Positions 7,892 to 16,255 of a stretch of DNA of 38,757 nucleotides are shown here, one piece after another. A program made the position numbers and the translations under genes. The stretch spans positions 1 through 38,757 of the forward strand of contig DJRG01000033.1 in NCBI GenBank assembly GCA_002438845.1, written 5' to 3'. A model generated the notes under the pieces. That model made no database searches, was not told where the DNA came from, and worked only from the letters and a program-made list of their open reading frames with translations. Source of the DNA: Bacteroidales bacterium UBA6366. Its GTDB lineage: Bacteria; Bacteroidota; Bacteroidia; Bacteroidales; UBA932. Each line of letters starts with the position of its first letter. The stretch's first letter is position 1.

Positions 7892-9142
7892 ATGAGTGAA
7901 ATACGTGACCCTCAGCTCTGGGAAAGCGGAGAGCTGAAGATAGAATGGGTAAGGCATCACATGCCGCTGCTTGAAGGTTTGGAGAAAGAGTTCAAGGAGA
8001 CGAAGCCGTTCAAGGGGCTGAAAGTGGCTCTGTCAGTGCATCTGGAGGCCAAGACCGCGCATCTTTGCGAGGTTCTGGCCGAAGGAGGTGCCGAGATGTA
8101 TGTCACCGGAAGCAACCCTCTCTCGACCCAGGACGATGTGGCGGCCGCTCTTGTGCATGAGGGGCTGAACGTCTTCGCTGTCCATGGGGCGACCCCTGAG
8201 GAATATGAACACGGCATCAGGCGCGTCATCGAGTGCGGCCCGAACATCATCATAGATGACGGTGGAGACCTCGTCACGATGATCCACGAGAACTATCCGG
8301 AGCTCATTCCGAATGTCATCGGAGGCTGCGAGGAGACCACAACCGGAATCCTTCGCCTTGAGACGATGAACCGTGAGAAGAGGCTCAAGTTCCCTATGAT
8401 GCTTGTGAACAACGCCGCCTGCAAGCACTTCTTCGACAACCGTTACGGCACAGGCCAGTCCGTCTGGGACGGCATCAACAGGACCACCAACCTGATTGTG
8501 GCCGGGAAATATGTCGTTGTCGCCGGCTACGGCTGGTGCGGCAAGGGCGTGGCCATGAGAGCCAAGGGCCTTGGTGCGAAAGTGATTGTGACAGAGGTCG
8601 ATCCGATCAAGGCCATGGAGGCTGTGATGGACGGATTCCAGGTCATGAGCATGGCTCAGGCCGCATCGGAAGGCGACATATTCGTGACTGTCACTGGTTG
8701 CGATGATGTCATCACCAAGGAGCATTTCCTTGCGATGAAGGATGGTGCGATCTGCTGCAATGCCGGTCACTTCGACTGCGAGGTGAATGTCGCCCAGCTC
8801 AAGGAACTCGCTGTCAGCGAGAAGCCTGCGAGACAGAATATTCAGGAATATGACCTCCCGAACGGTCGTAAGGTCTATGTCATAGCGGAGGGACGCCTTG
8901 TCAATCTGGCCGCTGGTGACGGGCATCCAGCCGAGATCATGGACATGTCGTTCGCAATCCAGGCCTTGAGTGCCAAGTACTTGGCTGACAACAGGATGGT
9001 TCTTGCAAGAGATCTTGGAGAGATGCTTCATTGCGTGCCGGAGTCCATTGACCGTGAGGTTGCCTTCAGAAAGCTGAAGGATTGGGGGATCACGATCGAC
9101 ACGCTGACTCCTGCCCAGCACAAGTACCTTTATGGAGAATAA
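7892..9142 (+). CDS. ahcY: Adenosylhomocysteinase, compact type
   Basis: A 416-residue enzyme that hydrolyses S-adenosylhomocysteine to adenosine and homocysteine, recycling methylation by-product. Substrate and catalytic segments are visible: ACKHFFDNRYGTGQS with the conserved Lys and Asp-Asn, and the NAD-binding VVVAGYGWCGKGVA. CNAGHFDCEVN corresponds to the CN(I/V)GHFD motif. At 416 residues it is shorter than the usual bacterial and eukaryotic enzyme (about 430-480), and the end ITIDTLTPAQHKYLYGE lacks the C-terminal KPxxYRY tail that contacts NAD of the neighbouring subunit. Both features match the compact archaeal/Thermotoga-type subgroup, some of which prefer S-inosylhomocysteine. The exact substrate is therefore less certain than the family. 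It is a single gene with its own promoter. Confidence 0.88.
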   Translation: MSEIRDPQLWESGELKIEWVRHHMPLLEGLEKEFKETKPFKGLKVALSVHLEAKTAHLCEVLAEGGAEMYVTGSNPLSTQDDVAAALVHEGLNVFAVHGATPEEYEHGIRRVIECGPNIIIDDGGDLVTMIHENYPELIPNVIGGCEETTTGILRLETMNREKRLKFPMMLVNNAACKHFFDNRYGTGQSVWDGINRTTNLIVAGKYVVVAGYGWCGKGVAMRAKGLGAKVIVTEVDPIKAMEAVMDGFQVMSMAQAASEGDIFVTVTGCDDVITKEHFLAMKDGAICCNAGHFDCEVNVAQLKELAVSEKPARQNIQEYDLPNGRKVYVIAEGRLVNLAAGDGHPAEIMDMSFAIQALSAKYLADNRMVLARDLGEMLHCVPESIDREVAFRKLKDWGITIDTLTPAQHKYLYGE

Positions 9143-9162
9143 TCGCATAAATAATTTTTAAA

Positions 9163-9192
9163 GAATAGGTTGGCAGTTCCGCTGACCTATTC
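9163..9192 (+). terminator. Hairpin between ahcY and nhaA, possible weak terminator
   Basis: GAATAGGT (9163-9170) and ACCTATTC (9185-9192) form a perfect 8-bp stem with a 14-base loop, 20 bases after the ahcY stop. The following sequence is AT-rich but lacks a clean T run, so termination is likely but not certain. Confidence 0.5.
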
Positions 9193-9220
9193 ATTATATT
9201 TAACATAAAATAATAACGCT

Positions 9221-10642
9221 ATGAGCCTGATTCCTATCTACACCTGGACCAAAGGTATCAGAAACTTTGATCATAGGAGAAAACAGTTCTCCCAGCAGCC
9301 TTGGGCGCAGGGAGTATTGCTTCTTTGCTGCGTGGTGGTAGCGATGCTTTTGGCCAACCTCCCGTTTACCAAAGAGTTCTACCACAATGTTCTGGAAACC
9401 GAGATTTCCTTGAGGTTCCATATTCCCGGACATGAAGGATTCCTTTTCCCGGACGGGATGACAGTTGAGAGCTTCATCAACGACATCCTGATGACGGTCT
9501 TCTTCTTTACTGTAGGTCTTGAGATCCGGCGCGAGATGAAGAACGGGGAGTTATCCAGTGTGAAGAAGGCGATGATGCCGGTGATCGCCGCGTTCGGCGG
9601 CGTTGTGGCTCCGGCCTTGATATTTACCGCCGTCAATCATGGTTCCGCCGCCGCTTCCGGATGGGGTATTCCAACCGCCACGGACATCGCTTTCGCCGTC
9701 GGCATCCTGTCCATTCTGGGTGACCGTGTGCCGGTGTCGTTGAAAATCTTCCTGACTGCGCTGGCCATAGCCGATGACCTCATCGCCATTCTTGTCGTGG
9801 CTCTGTTCTACGGTGGCACGATCAATTTCGGGCTTTTGGCAATAGCGTTTGTACTGATTGCCTTGGTGCTGCTGATGAACAAGTTGGGCGAGAAACGGGA
9901 TTGGTTCTATCTGGTTCCGGCCATCGCGATCTGGTCGCTTTTCTACTATGCAGGCATCCATTCCACGATGTCAGGCGTCGTGATGGCGTTCCTTGTGCCG
10001 ATGGCTCCTCGGTTCAACGAGGCCTACTTTCACAGAAAGCGTCTCCAGTACATCCGCAGGCTCAATGAATATAATGGGATAGCCTCCACCTCCACCGAAT
10101 TCCCTAACGGTCCGCAGAGGCATTGTCTGAGGCGTCTGTCCGCCATCTCAAGGGATTCCATCGGAATGAGCTACCGTCTTGAGCACGCCCTCGGTCCTTG
10201 GGTCAACTTCCTGATCATGCCGATCTTCGCCCTCGCCAACGCGGGAGTCGAGATTCCGGACGTGTCCTACTTCAATGTGTTCCAGTTCGATCAGGCTCTG
10301 GGCAGCGTGAGCATGGGAATATTCCTTGGCCTTGTCCTTGGCAAGCCTCTTGGAATCTCCCTCGCAAGCTTCATCGCTGTCAAACTTCATGTGGGAGAGA
10401 TGCCGGCGAAGGCCTCTTGGGTCATGCTGATCGCTGTGGCCTGCCTTGGTGGTATCGGATTCACGATGTCAATTTTTGTGGACACCCTGTCATTCGGTGA
10501 CCAGGCTCCTGAGATCACTGCCCGTCTTCGTGACATGGGTAAGGTGGCCGTGCTGATGGGCTCCCTCTGCGCCGGCATCCTGGGCAGTATCCTGATCAAC
10601 ATTGTCCACGGCATCGAATCCAGAAAAGCTGTAAAGGCTTAG
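9221..10642 (+). CDS. nhaA: Na+/H+ antiporter NhaA
   Basis: A 473-residue integral membrane protein of the NhaA family, which exchanges sodium for protons to control internal pH and salt. The paired aspartates of the ion-binding site are D185-D186 in ALAIADDLIAI, and the unwound-helix motif TATDIAFAVGIL lies before it at about 152-163. TVGLEIRREMKNGEL is another family signature. About 11-12 hydrophobic segments can be seen. Residues about 270-310 form a long polar, basic loop (HRKRLQYIRRLNEYN) before the later helices, which makes it somewhat longer than the enterobacterial protein of about 390 residues. The gene is convergent with mutS, with a long hairpin between them. No clear -7 element is visible upstream. 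Confidence 0.95.
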   Translation: MSLIPIYTWTKGIRNFDHRRKQFSQQPWAQGVLLLCCVVVAMLLANLPFTKEFYHNVLETEISLRFHIPGHEGFLFPDGMTVESFINDILMTVFFFTVGLEIRREMKNGELSSVKKAMMPVIAAFGGVVAPALIFTAVNHGSAAASGWGIPTATDIAFAVGILSILGDRVPVSLKIFLTALAIADDLIAILVVALFYGGTINFGLLAIAFVLIALVLLMNKLGEKRDWFYLVPAIAIWSLFYYAGIHSTMSGVVMAFLVPMAPRFNEAYFHRKRLQYIRRLNEYNGIASTSTEFPNGPQRHCLRRLSAISRDSIGMSYRLEHALGPWVNFLIMPIFALANAGVEIPDVSYFNVFQFDQALGSVSMGIFLGLVLGKPLGISLASFIAVKLHVGEMPAKASWVMLIAVACLGGIGFTMSIFVDTLSFGDQAPEITARLRDMGKVAVLMGSLCAGILGSILINIVHGIESRKAVKA

Positions 10643-10659
10643 TGGCCAGCGTCTGATGG

Positions 10660-10721
10660 TTCGGCAAGCCCATCACCGACGGCTCTGAAAGGGCTTTATG
10701 GTTGGTGATGGGCTTGTCGAA
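10660..10721 (+). terminator. Long hairpin between convergent nhaA and mutS
   Basis: The 21-base arms at 10660-10680 and 10701-10721 pair along their full length in the plus-strand transcript; the two non-Watson-Crick positions are both G-U pairs. On the minus-strand transcript the same positions become A-C mismatches, so the fold favours the nhaA transcript. The loop is 20 bases. It probably ends or protects the nhaA mRNA and may act on mutS too. There is no T run. Confidence 0.65.
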
Positions 10722-10737
10722 GTGACCGCGGAATGGA

Positions 10738-13383
10738 TCATATTCCGAGCTCGTCCTTCATCGAGCGGAGAAGATCAAAGGCCTGAAGAGGGGTGATGTT
10801 GTTCAGATCCACTCCAGAGAGTTTGTCGCGCAGGGATTCGAGCGTCGGGTCGTCCAGCTGGAAGAATGACAACTGAAGGCTTCCGTCGCTCTCAAGGGTG
10901 CCGGCCTTGGTCTGCACAGGCTTCTTTATCTCGCCCTTCTTTGCGCTTACAAGATGCTGCGAATCGTTCATTTCCAAAGCCTTGAGAGTGTTCTCGGCAC
11001 TTTGGATCACCTCTTTCGGCATCCCGGCCATTCTTGCGACGTGGATGCCGAAGCTGTGCGCGGTTCCACCCTCCTTGAGCTTGCGCAGGAAGATCACCTG
11101 GGTGCCGACCTCCTTCACTGCGATGTGGAAGTTCCTGACTCTTGAATATATCTCCTCAAGGTCGTTAAGCTCGTGATAGTGAGTGGCAAAGAGTGTCTTT
11201 GCCCCGTGGCCGTATTCATGAATATATTCGACTATCGCCCGGGCGATCGACATTCCGTCATAGGTTGAGGTGCCTCGACCGATCTCGTCCAGAAGCACCA
11301 GGGAACGCTCCGAGAGGTTGTGCAGGATCATCGAGGTTTCCAGCATCTCGACCATGAAGGTGGATTCGCCCCGGGAGATGTTGTCGGTGGCCCCGACCCT
11401 TGTGAATATCTTGTCGAAATACCCGATCCTGGCGCTGTCCGCCGGCACGAACGAGCCGATCTGCGCCAGCAGGACAATCAAAGCTGTCTGCCTCAGCAAG
11501 GCCGACTTACCGGCCATGTTCGGACCGGTCAGGATGATGATCTGCTGCTTCTTGTTGTCAAGGAATATGTCGTTGGGAACATATTCCTCACCGGCGGGCA
11601 TCAATGTCTCGATGACCGGATGGCGGCCGGCCTTGATGTCAAGGGTCAGATCCTTGGTCATCTCCGGACGGTTGTAGTGGTTGTCCTTGGCAAGCTGGGC
11701 GAATCCAGTCAGCACGTCAAGGCGGGCGATGATCCGGCAGTTGGTCTGGATCGCCGGGATGTTCCTCTGAATCTCGGCGACCAACTCTCCGTAAATCTTT
11801 GTCTCAAGGGCGTAGATGCGGTCTTCCGCACTCAGAATCTTCTCTTCATATTCCTTGAGTTCCTGGGTGACGTAACGCTCGGCGTTGACAAGGGTCTGCT
11901 TGCGGATCCACTCTGGCGGGACAAGGTCCTTGAATGCGTTCCGTACTTCGATGAAGTAGCCGAAGACATTGTTGTAACTTATTTTGAGCGAGGATATTCC
12001 CGTTCTTTCCGCCTCTGATTGCTGGAGTTTCAGAAGGTAGTCCTTCCCGCCCGAAGAGATGTTTCGCAGCTCATCCAGATCCGGATCTACCCCCGGGGCT
12101 ATGACCTCGCCTTTTCCCACGGCGGCGGCAGGCTCGGCAGTCATCGTGGCGGTGATCTTTCCAAGCAGCTTAGAGCAGTTCTTCATCTTGCTGATGAGGG
12201 AGTCCAAAGCCTTGATTCCATGATCTTTGCAAAGTTTGGCGATTGGCTCCATACGGGCAAGTCCACGTCCCAGCTGCATCACCTCCCGAGGTGAGATCCT
12301 GCCTGTGGCCGCCCTGGAGATGATCCTCTCAAGATCTCCGATGTCGCCGATGTGTTCCTGAACCTGATCAAGGTCTTCGCCGGCCTCAATGAAGTGCTGC
12401 ACGACATCGTAGCGGTTGTTCAACTCCTTGATGTCCATTATCGGCATCGCCAGCCAGCCGCGCAGAAGCCTCGCCCCCATCGGGGATGAACATTTGTCGA
12501 TGACGCTGACCAATGAGACCCCTTCGCCTCCCACTGAGGAATTGAATATCTCCAAGTTCCTCATCGTGAACTTGTCCATCCACACGAACTTGTCCTCGTC
12601 GATCCTGGAGATCGAGCAGATGTTCTTAAGCCCCGTGTGCTGGGTCTGCTCCAGATAGACCATCAGCGCTCCGGCCGAGCATATTCCCAAAGGGAAGCCA
12701 TCAACGGCGAAACCCTTGAGAGACTCGACTCCGAACTGTTTCTTGAGCCTTTCGACCGCGGCGTCGTAGACGAACGCCCATTCCTCGATCGTGGTGATGT
12801 AGAGCTTGTCTCCGTACTTTTCCCTGACCCCTTTCTCGTACCCTTTCTGGACCACAATCTCCTTAGGGTTCAAGGAGGCGATAAGCGTTCCTATGTAGTC
12901 CAGGGACCCCTGCGCCACCTGAAAAGATCCGGTGGACACATCCAGAAAGGCCGCTCCGCACTGATTCTTGTCGAAAGTCAGGCCGGCGAGGAAGTTGTTC
13001 TCCTTTTGATTCAGAAGCTGGTCGCTGAAAGCCACGCCAGGTGTGACAAGTTCGGTCACGCCACGTTTCACGAGTTTCTTGGCTAATTTCGGATCCTCCA
13101 ACTGGTCGCAGACGGCCACCTTGTAGCCGGCCCGGACGAGTTTCGGAAGGTAAACATCCAAGGCATGGTGCGGGAATCCGGCCATCTCGATGTAGCCTTT
13201 GTCTCCGTTGGATTTCTTGGTCTGGACTATGCCCAGAACCTTGCTGACCAGCACTGCGTCGTCGGAGTAGGATTCGTAGAAGTCTCCGACCCTGTAAAGC
13301 AGCACCGCTTCCGGATGCTGTGCCTTCACAGAGAAAAACTGTTTGATCAACGGAGTATCCTCCGGCACCTTATTTTTCGCCAT
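10738..13383 (-). CDS. mutS: DNA mismatch repair protein MutS
   Basis: An 881-residue MutS, full length. The N-terminal mismatch-reading motif F35-Y36-E37 is seen in VGDFYESYSD. The ATPase domain carries Walker A GPNMAGKS at residues 620-627, with alanine in the position often occupied by glycine, and Walker B LVLLDEIGRGTSTYDG further on. The C-terminal part contains the helix-turn-helix dimer region and a linker (QLSFFQLDD) that resembles a sliding-clamp binding motif. It recognises base mismatches after replication and recruits MutL. A promoter-like TAAATTTG lies upstream on the minus strand, with a short GCCTC/GAGGC hairpin in the leader. MutL is not in the window. Confidence 0.97.
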   Translation of the reverse strand: MAKNKVPEDTPLIKQFFSVKAQHPEAVLLYRVGDFYESYSDDAVLVSKVLGIVQTKKSNGDKGYIEMAGFPHHALDVYLPKLVRAGYKVAVCDQLEDPKLAKKLVKRGVTELVTPGVAFSDQLLNQKENNFLAGLTFDKNQCGAAFLDVSTGSFQVAQGSLDYIGTLIASLNPKEIVVQKGYEKGVREKYGDKLYITTIEEWAFVYDAAVERLKKQFGVESLKGFAVDGFPLGICSAGALMVYLEQTQHTGLKNICSISRIDEDKFVWMDKFTMRNLEIFNSSVGGEGVSLVSVIDKCSSPMGARLLRGWLAMPIMDIKELNNRYDVVQHFIEAGEDLDQVQEHIGDIGDLERIISRAATGRISPREVMQLGRGLARMEPIAKLCKDHGIKALDSLISKMKNCSKLLGKITATMTAEPAAAVGKGEVIAPGVDPDLDELRNISSGGKDYLLKLQQSEAERTGISSLKISYNNVFGYFIEVRNAFKDLVPPEWIRKQTLVNAERYVTQELKEYEEKILSAEDRIYALETKIYGELVAEIQRNIPAIQTNCRIIARLDVLTGFAQLAKDNHYNRPEMTKDLTLDIKAGRHPVIETLMPAGEEYVPNDIFLDNKKQQIIILTGPNMAGKSALLRQTALIVLLAQIGSFVPADSARIGYFDKIFTRVGATDNISRGESTFMVEMLETSMILHNLSERSLVLLDEIGRGTSTYDGMSIARAIVEYIHEYGHGAKTLFATHYHELNDLEEIYSRVRNFHIAVKEVGTQVIFLRKLKEGGTAHSFGIHVARMAGMPKEVIQSAENTLKALEMNDSQHLVSAKKGEIKKPVQTKAGTLESDGSLQLSFFQLDDPTLESLRDKLSGVDLNNITPLQAFDLLRSMKDELGI

Positions 13384-13448
13384 ATCAATGTCTTATGTTT
13401 GCCTAATGTATAAATTCAGATGCCTCCTCCACCGAAGAGGCAAGATTA

Positions 13449-13456
13449 CAAATTTA
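13449..13456 (-). promoter_or_regulatory. -7 element of the mutS promoter
   Basis: Minus-strand TAAATTTG, about 66 bases before the mutS ATG. No clear -33 element. The leader includes a 5-bp hairpin (plus 13422-13426 with 13437-13441). Confidence 0.45.
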
Positions 13457-13569
13457 CAAAAAAACCTATGAATATGCAGAAAGAGATTTCAGCGTTGCCT
13501 CCAAAATCCTCCAGCCGCGCTGTTTGGCTGTCAGTCGAACAGAACACGTTTCAGAATATAGTCGGGTGG

Positions 13570-13613
13570 CACTGTTTGGCGACAATAACGCGCTAAAGTG
13601 TCGCTGAACAGTG
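13570..13613. repeat. Inverted repeat in the mutS / acetyltransferase gap
   Basis: CACTGTTTGGCGACA (13570-13584) is followed after 14 bases by TGTCGCTGAACAGTG (13599-13613), a 15-bp imperfect inverted repeat with two mismatches. An alternative pairing exists with CACTGT a few bases downstream (13621-13626). The 328-base gap from 13384 to 13711 otherwise holds the mutS leader and no credible gene. Confidence 0.7.
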
Positions 13614-13711
13614 CAAACGACACTGTCGGGAAGCATTTCAGGCCGAAAACGTTCCCTAAGAGTGTTGAGCGACCTTACTGGGTGGAAAAAAGGCAGAGGT
13701 CCTCATGATTT

Positions 13712-14233
13712 TTATTTCATGACAATCTCTTTCAGGTTGCGGAAAAACTCCTCGTACTCGTCCGGGGTTATCTGCCGTCCGGAGGACAGAACGACAAGCG
13801 GGTGAGGCTGATAGCCTTCGCGGTAGGCCGGATGCCTGTGCCGGAATCCGTTCCGCAAGAAGCCGCATCTTTCGTAGAATCTCAGCCTGGCCTTTGAGAT
13901 ATCATCCACGATCGGGTCTATTTCCAGGATGACGTTTTTCGGTGTCGAGGCGACGAACGAGTCCAGTACCCGTGAGCCGTAACCCTTTCCCCTCAGCGTT
14001 GTGTCAACGGCAAGATGTTCGATGTAGATCTGCCGTTCAAACTCCCAGTAAGAGATGAATCCGACGAAAGTGTCCCCGTCCCAATATTCGCAAAGATGGT
14101 ACTGACTGCACCCGAAGGCATATTCCTGCTGCTCCTCGGTCCTTTGCTCGAAGATAGGGAAACTGCTTCCGTACAATCTACGGAACTCCTCGAACCGCTC
14201 GTCTCCTGAACTTTTTATCTCGATTCCGCGCAT
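13712..14233 (-). CDS. GNAT family N-acetyltransferase
   Basis: A 173-residue protein of the GNAT fold, which transfers an acetyl group from acetyl-CoA. The acetyl-CoA binding motif A is EHLAVDTTLRGKGYGSRVL at about residues 72-90, with the RGKGYG pyrophosphate loop. A later segment, ARLRFYERCGFLRNG, is the typical motif B helix and strand. The substrate cannot be told from sequence. A phylum-type -7 element lies just upstream on the minus strand. It is a single gene, separated from mutS by 328 bases holding a strong inverted repeat. Confidence 0.85.
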   Translation of the reverse strand: MRGIEIKSSGDERFEEFRRLYGSSFPIFEQRTEEQQEYAFGCSQYHLCEYWDGDTFVGFISYWEFERQIYIEHLAVDTTLRGKGYGSRVLDSFVASTPKNVILEIDPIVDDISKARLRFYERCGFLRNGFRHRHPAYREGYQPHPLVVLSSGRQITPDEYEEFFRNLKEIVMK

Positions 14234-14281
14234 GGCTTTGGTTTTTTAGCAAGCGTTAAGTAAACCACTTGCCGTTTATGA

Positions 14282-14289
14282 CAAACTTA
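14282..14289 (-). promoter_or_regulatory. -7 element of the acetyltransferase promoter
   Basis: Minus-strand TAAGTTTG (plus CAAACTTA), 49 bases before the ATG. The -33 element is weak. Confidence 0.5.
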
Positions 14290-14359
14290 CATAAAAAGCT
14301 GCGATTTTTACGCCACTTGATGAGCATTGATGATTTTTTTATGAAAAAAGGAATTGTCT

Positions 14360-14367
14360 TATCTTTG
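14360..14367 (+). promoter_or_regulatory. -7 element of the winged-helix gene promoter
   Basis: TATCTTTG at 14360-14367, 68 bases before the ATG at 14436, preceded by a T-rich stretch at about 14333-14340 in place of TTTG. Confidence 0.6.
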
Positions 14368-14435
14368 CACTGCAAACCTTGATGCGGTGAACCGCTCAGC
14401 AAATATCTAAGGTTTGAGGTAAGATTAGTACCGCA

Positions 14436-15485
14436 ATGAATCCTGTTACAGCAAGACTTTTGAATCAGCAGTTGGTCTGTCCTCGGTTTTCGAAACCGGA
14501 GGATGTGGTCTCATGGTTCGGGGCGATGCAGGGGCAGGAGTATCGTATGGTGCGTTGGGCGGTGGAGATGAGAACCAAGAGACCGTCTCTCAAGGCGTTC
14601 GAGAAGGCGTTTAACGAGGGGTGGATTGTCAGGACACATCTGCTGCGTTGCACTTGGCAACTGATTACGGGTGAGGACTTTGGCTGGATGCTTTCGGTTT
14701 GCCGCAAGAAGGCGCTGTCCGGACTGCGAGGCTGGATGACGGCCAACCGGATTTCCATCTCGGAGGAAGAACAGGAGCGGATTTCGGGAATATTCGAGGA
14801 AACATTAAGTGTCAGAAGAAGTGTCCAGAAGGCGGATTTCGCCGCCGCCCTCGCCGAACGTGGAATCACTATGGATGACCACCGCCTGTCCTATCATATT
14901 CGTCTTGCGGAACTTTCGGGACTCCTTTGCAGCGGAGACCTGCTCCCGATGAAAAGTACCTATTCCCTTGTGCGTGAGAAGATAAGAGGTTCTTTGAATA
15001 TGCCGGAAGAGGAGGCTCTGGGGATGCTTGCCCGGAAATATTTCCGAAGCCACGCCCCGGCCACCTTTGAGGACTTCCTGTGGTGGTCGGGACTGAATGT
15101 CAGCGACTGCCAGAAGGCAGTCGAAAGCATTGGAGACGAACTTGTCAAGGAAACATGGAGGGGCCGGGAGCTATATATTCACGAATCCTGCCGCTCCAGA
15201 GGATTCCGCTCCGGCACGGTTCACCTGATAGCTCCGTATGATGAATATCTCATCGGCTACAAAAGCCGTGATGTTGTCCTCCGGCCCGAACATTCGCACA
15301 AGGCCCACAGCAACAACGGAATATTCCAGCCCATTATCGCCCTTGACGGCGAGATTGTCGGCAACTGGTCCCCGGCTTCCAAGGATGGCGGCTTCAGGAT
15401 CTTCAAGCCTGGCCTTTCAATTCCCGAAGAGGCCCTCGCCGCCCGCTTCGAAATTTACCAAAGGTTCGCCAATCTTGCCCGTTGA
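14436..15485 (+). CDS. AlkZ-like winged-helix DNA-binding protein (HTH_42 family)
   Basis: A 349-residue protein of the winged-helix family that includes the DNA glycosylases AlkZ and AlkX/YcaQ, which remove bulky alkylated bases and unhook interstrand crosslinks. The family's catalytic signature is a Q-x-Q or Q-x-D motif near the N-terminus; here Q32-G-Q34 is seen in GAMQGQEYRMVRWAV. Other family features are the VRTHLLRCTWQLIT segment (about 65-78) and LIAPYDEYLIGYKSRD (about 262-277). The match to the family is good; catalytic activity is inferred from the motif only. It stands alone with its own promoter. A role in repairing alkylation damage or toxin self-protection is possible, but no toxin biosynthesis genes are nearby. 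Confidence 0.75.
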   Translation: MNPVTARLLNQQLVCPRFSKPEDVVSWFGAMQGQEYRMVRWAVEMRTKRPSLKAFEKAFNEGWIVRTHLLRCTWQLITGEDFGWMLSVCRKKALSGLRGWMTANRISISEEEQERISGIFEETLSVRRSVQKADFAAALAERGITMDDHRLSYHIRLAELSGLLCSGDLLPMKSTYSLVREKIRGSLNMPEEEALGMLARKYFRSHAPATFEDFLWWSGLNVSDCQKAVESIGDELVKETWRGRELYIHESCRSRGFRSGTVHLIAPYDEYLIGYKSRDVVLRPEHSHKAHSNNGIFQPIIALDGEIVGNWSPASKDGGFRIFKPGLSIPEEALAARFEIYQRFANLAR

Positions 15486-15533
15486 ATTTGTGGTTGTTTA
15501 GGTAAGGAACTCCTCCTCAGCGACCGGATTACC

Positions 15534-16172
15534 TTACAGCGAATGCAGAAAGCCGAAGGCGTGGCTCCAGTTCCGGAAACCGAGGTCGGAGGCTGACATA
15601 AGGATGTTGAACATTCCGGAGTCGTAGAACCGCATCTCAAGGTCGTCATCCTCATCGAGTTGGAGGAGGTTGACGGCATCCGGACACTCATCGCGTATCT
15701 CCTCGAAGTATGGCCGGCCGAGAATCTTGAAGCCGTTCGCGTCGTCATCACACTCGGCGAAATCGATGGCCATAGCCGGTTCGGCGAGCTCCTGCTCCTC
15801 ATCGTCCACGAGGATGCACGAGTTGAAGGTCTCCATGTTGATTTGCTTGGTGTACTTTACCTTGACGGCCTTCTTCGGCCAGCGTCCGAGCGGAAAATGC
15901 TCAGGGGATTCGTAGCCGATGAAGTCATCGATCGCCGCGAAGACATAGAGCATTCCTTCGTGCGGAAGAAGCCCATCCTTGTCGAAAGGAGCGATGTCCT
16001 CGCAATCAATCTGGCAGATGAAAGTGAGGGGATATTCAGATTCGCTTCCGTCCTCTTCCGTGATTTTCATCATCGGGTACTCAACCTGAGGCGGCAGGTC
16101 AGGGTTGCCCCACCATTTGCTGCAACAAAACAGGTTGGATTCCGTTTTCCTTGGTTTTAAACTGATTGCCAT
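15534..16172 (-). CDS. DUF1963 (YwqG-like) protein
   Basis: A 212-residue acidic protein. It shows the DUF1963 pattern: an opening WGNPDLPPQVEYP, then YPLTFICQIDCEDIAPFD, then LPHEGMLYVFAAIDD. In this family the function is unknown; homologues such as Bacillus YwqG are often near stress or secretion genes. The C-terminal stretch is rich in Asp and Glu (LDEDDDLEMRFYDSGMFN), also typical. There is no signal peptide. It lies 83 bases downstream of the PP2C gene on the same strand and may be co-transcribed. The family call is reasonable; no role can be assigned. Confidence 0.7.
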   Translation of the reverse strand: MAISLKPRKTESNLFCCSKWWGNPDLPPQVEYPMMKITEEDGSESEYPLTFICQIDCEDIAPFDKDGLLPHEGMLYVFAAIDDFIGYESPEHFPLGRWPKKAVKVKYTKQINMETFNSCILVDDEEQELAEPAMAIDFAECDDDANGFKILGRPYFEEIRDECPDAVNLLQLDEDDDLEMRFYDSGMFNILMSASDLGFRNWSHAFGFLHSL

Positions 16173-16255
16173 ATTGTTGATTCTGTTTTATTTGTGATCA
16201 ATCTGCTTTCGGCTCGTAAAAAGATTACTTGGTGCAGGCCTTAACCATTTTACTT

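Noticed and set aside
8033..9148. A long open frame (371 codons) antisense to ahcY
   Set aside because: It mirrors the codon pattern of a well-conserved gene on the other strand, has no recognisable domain and no promoter.
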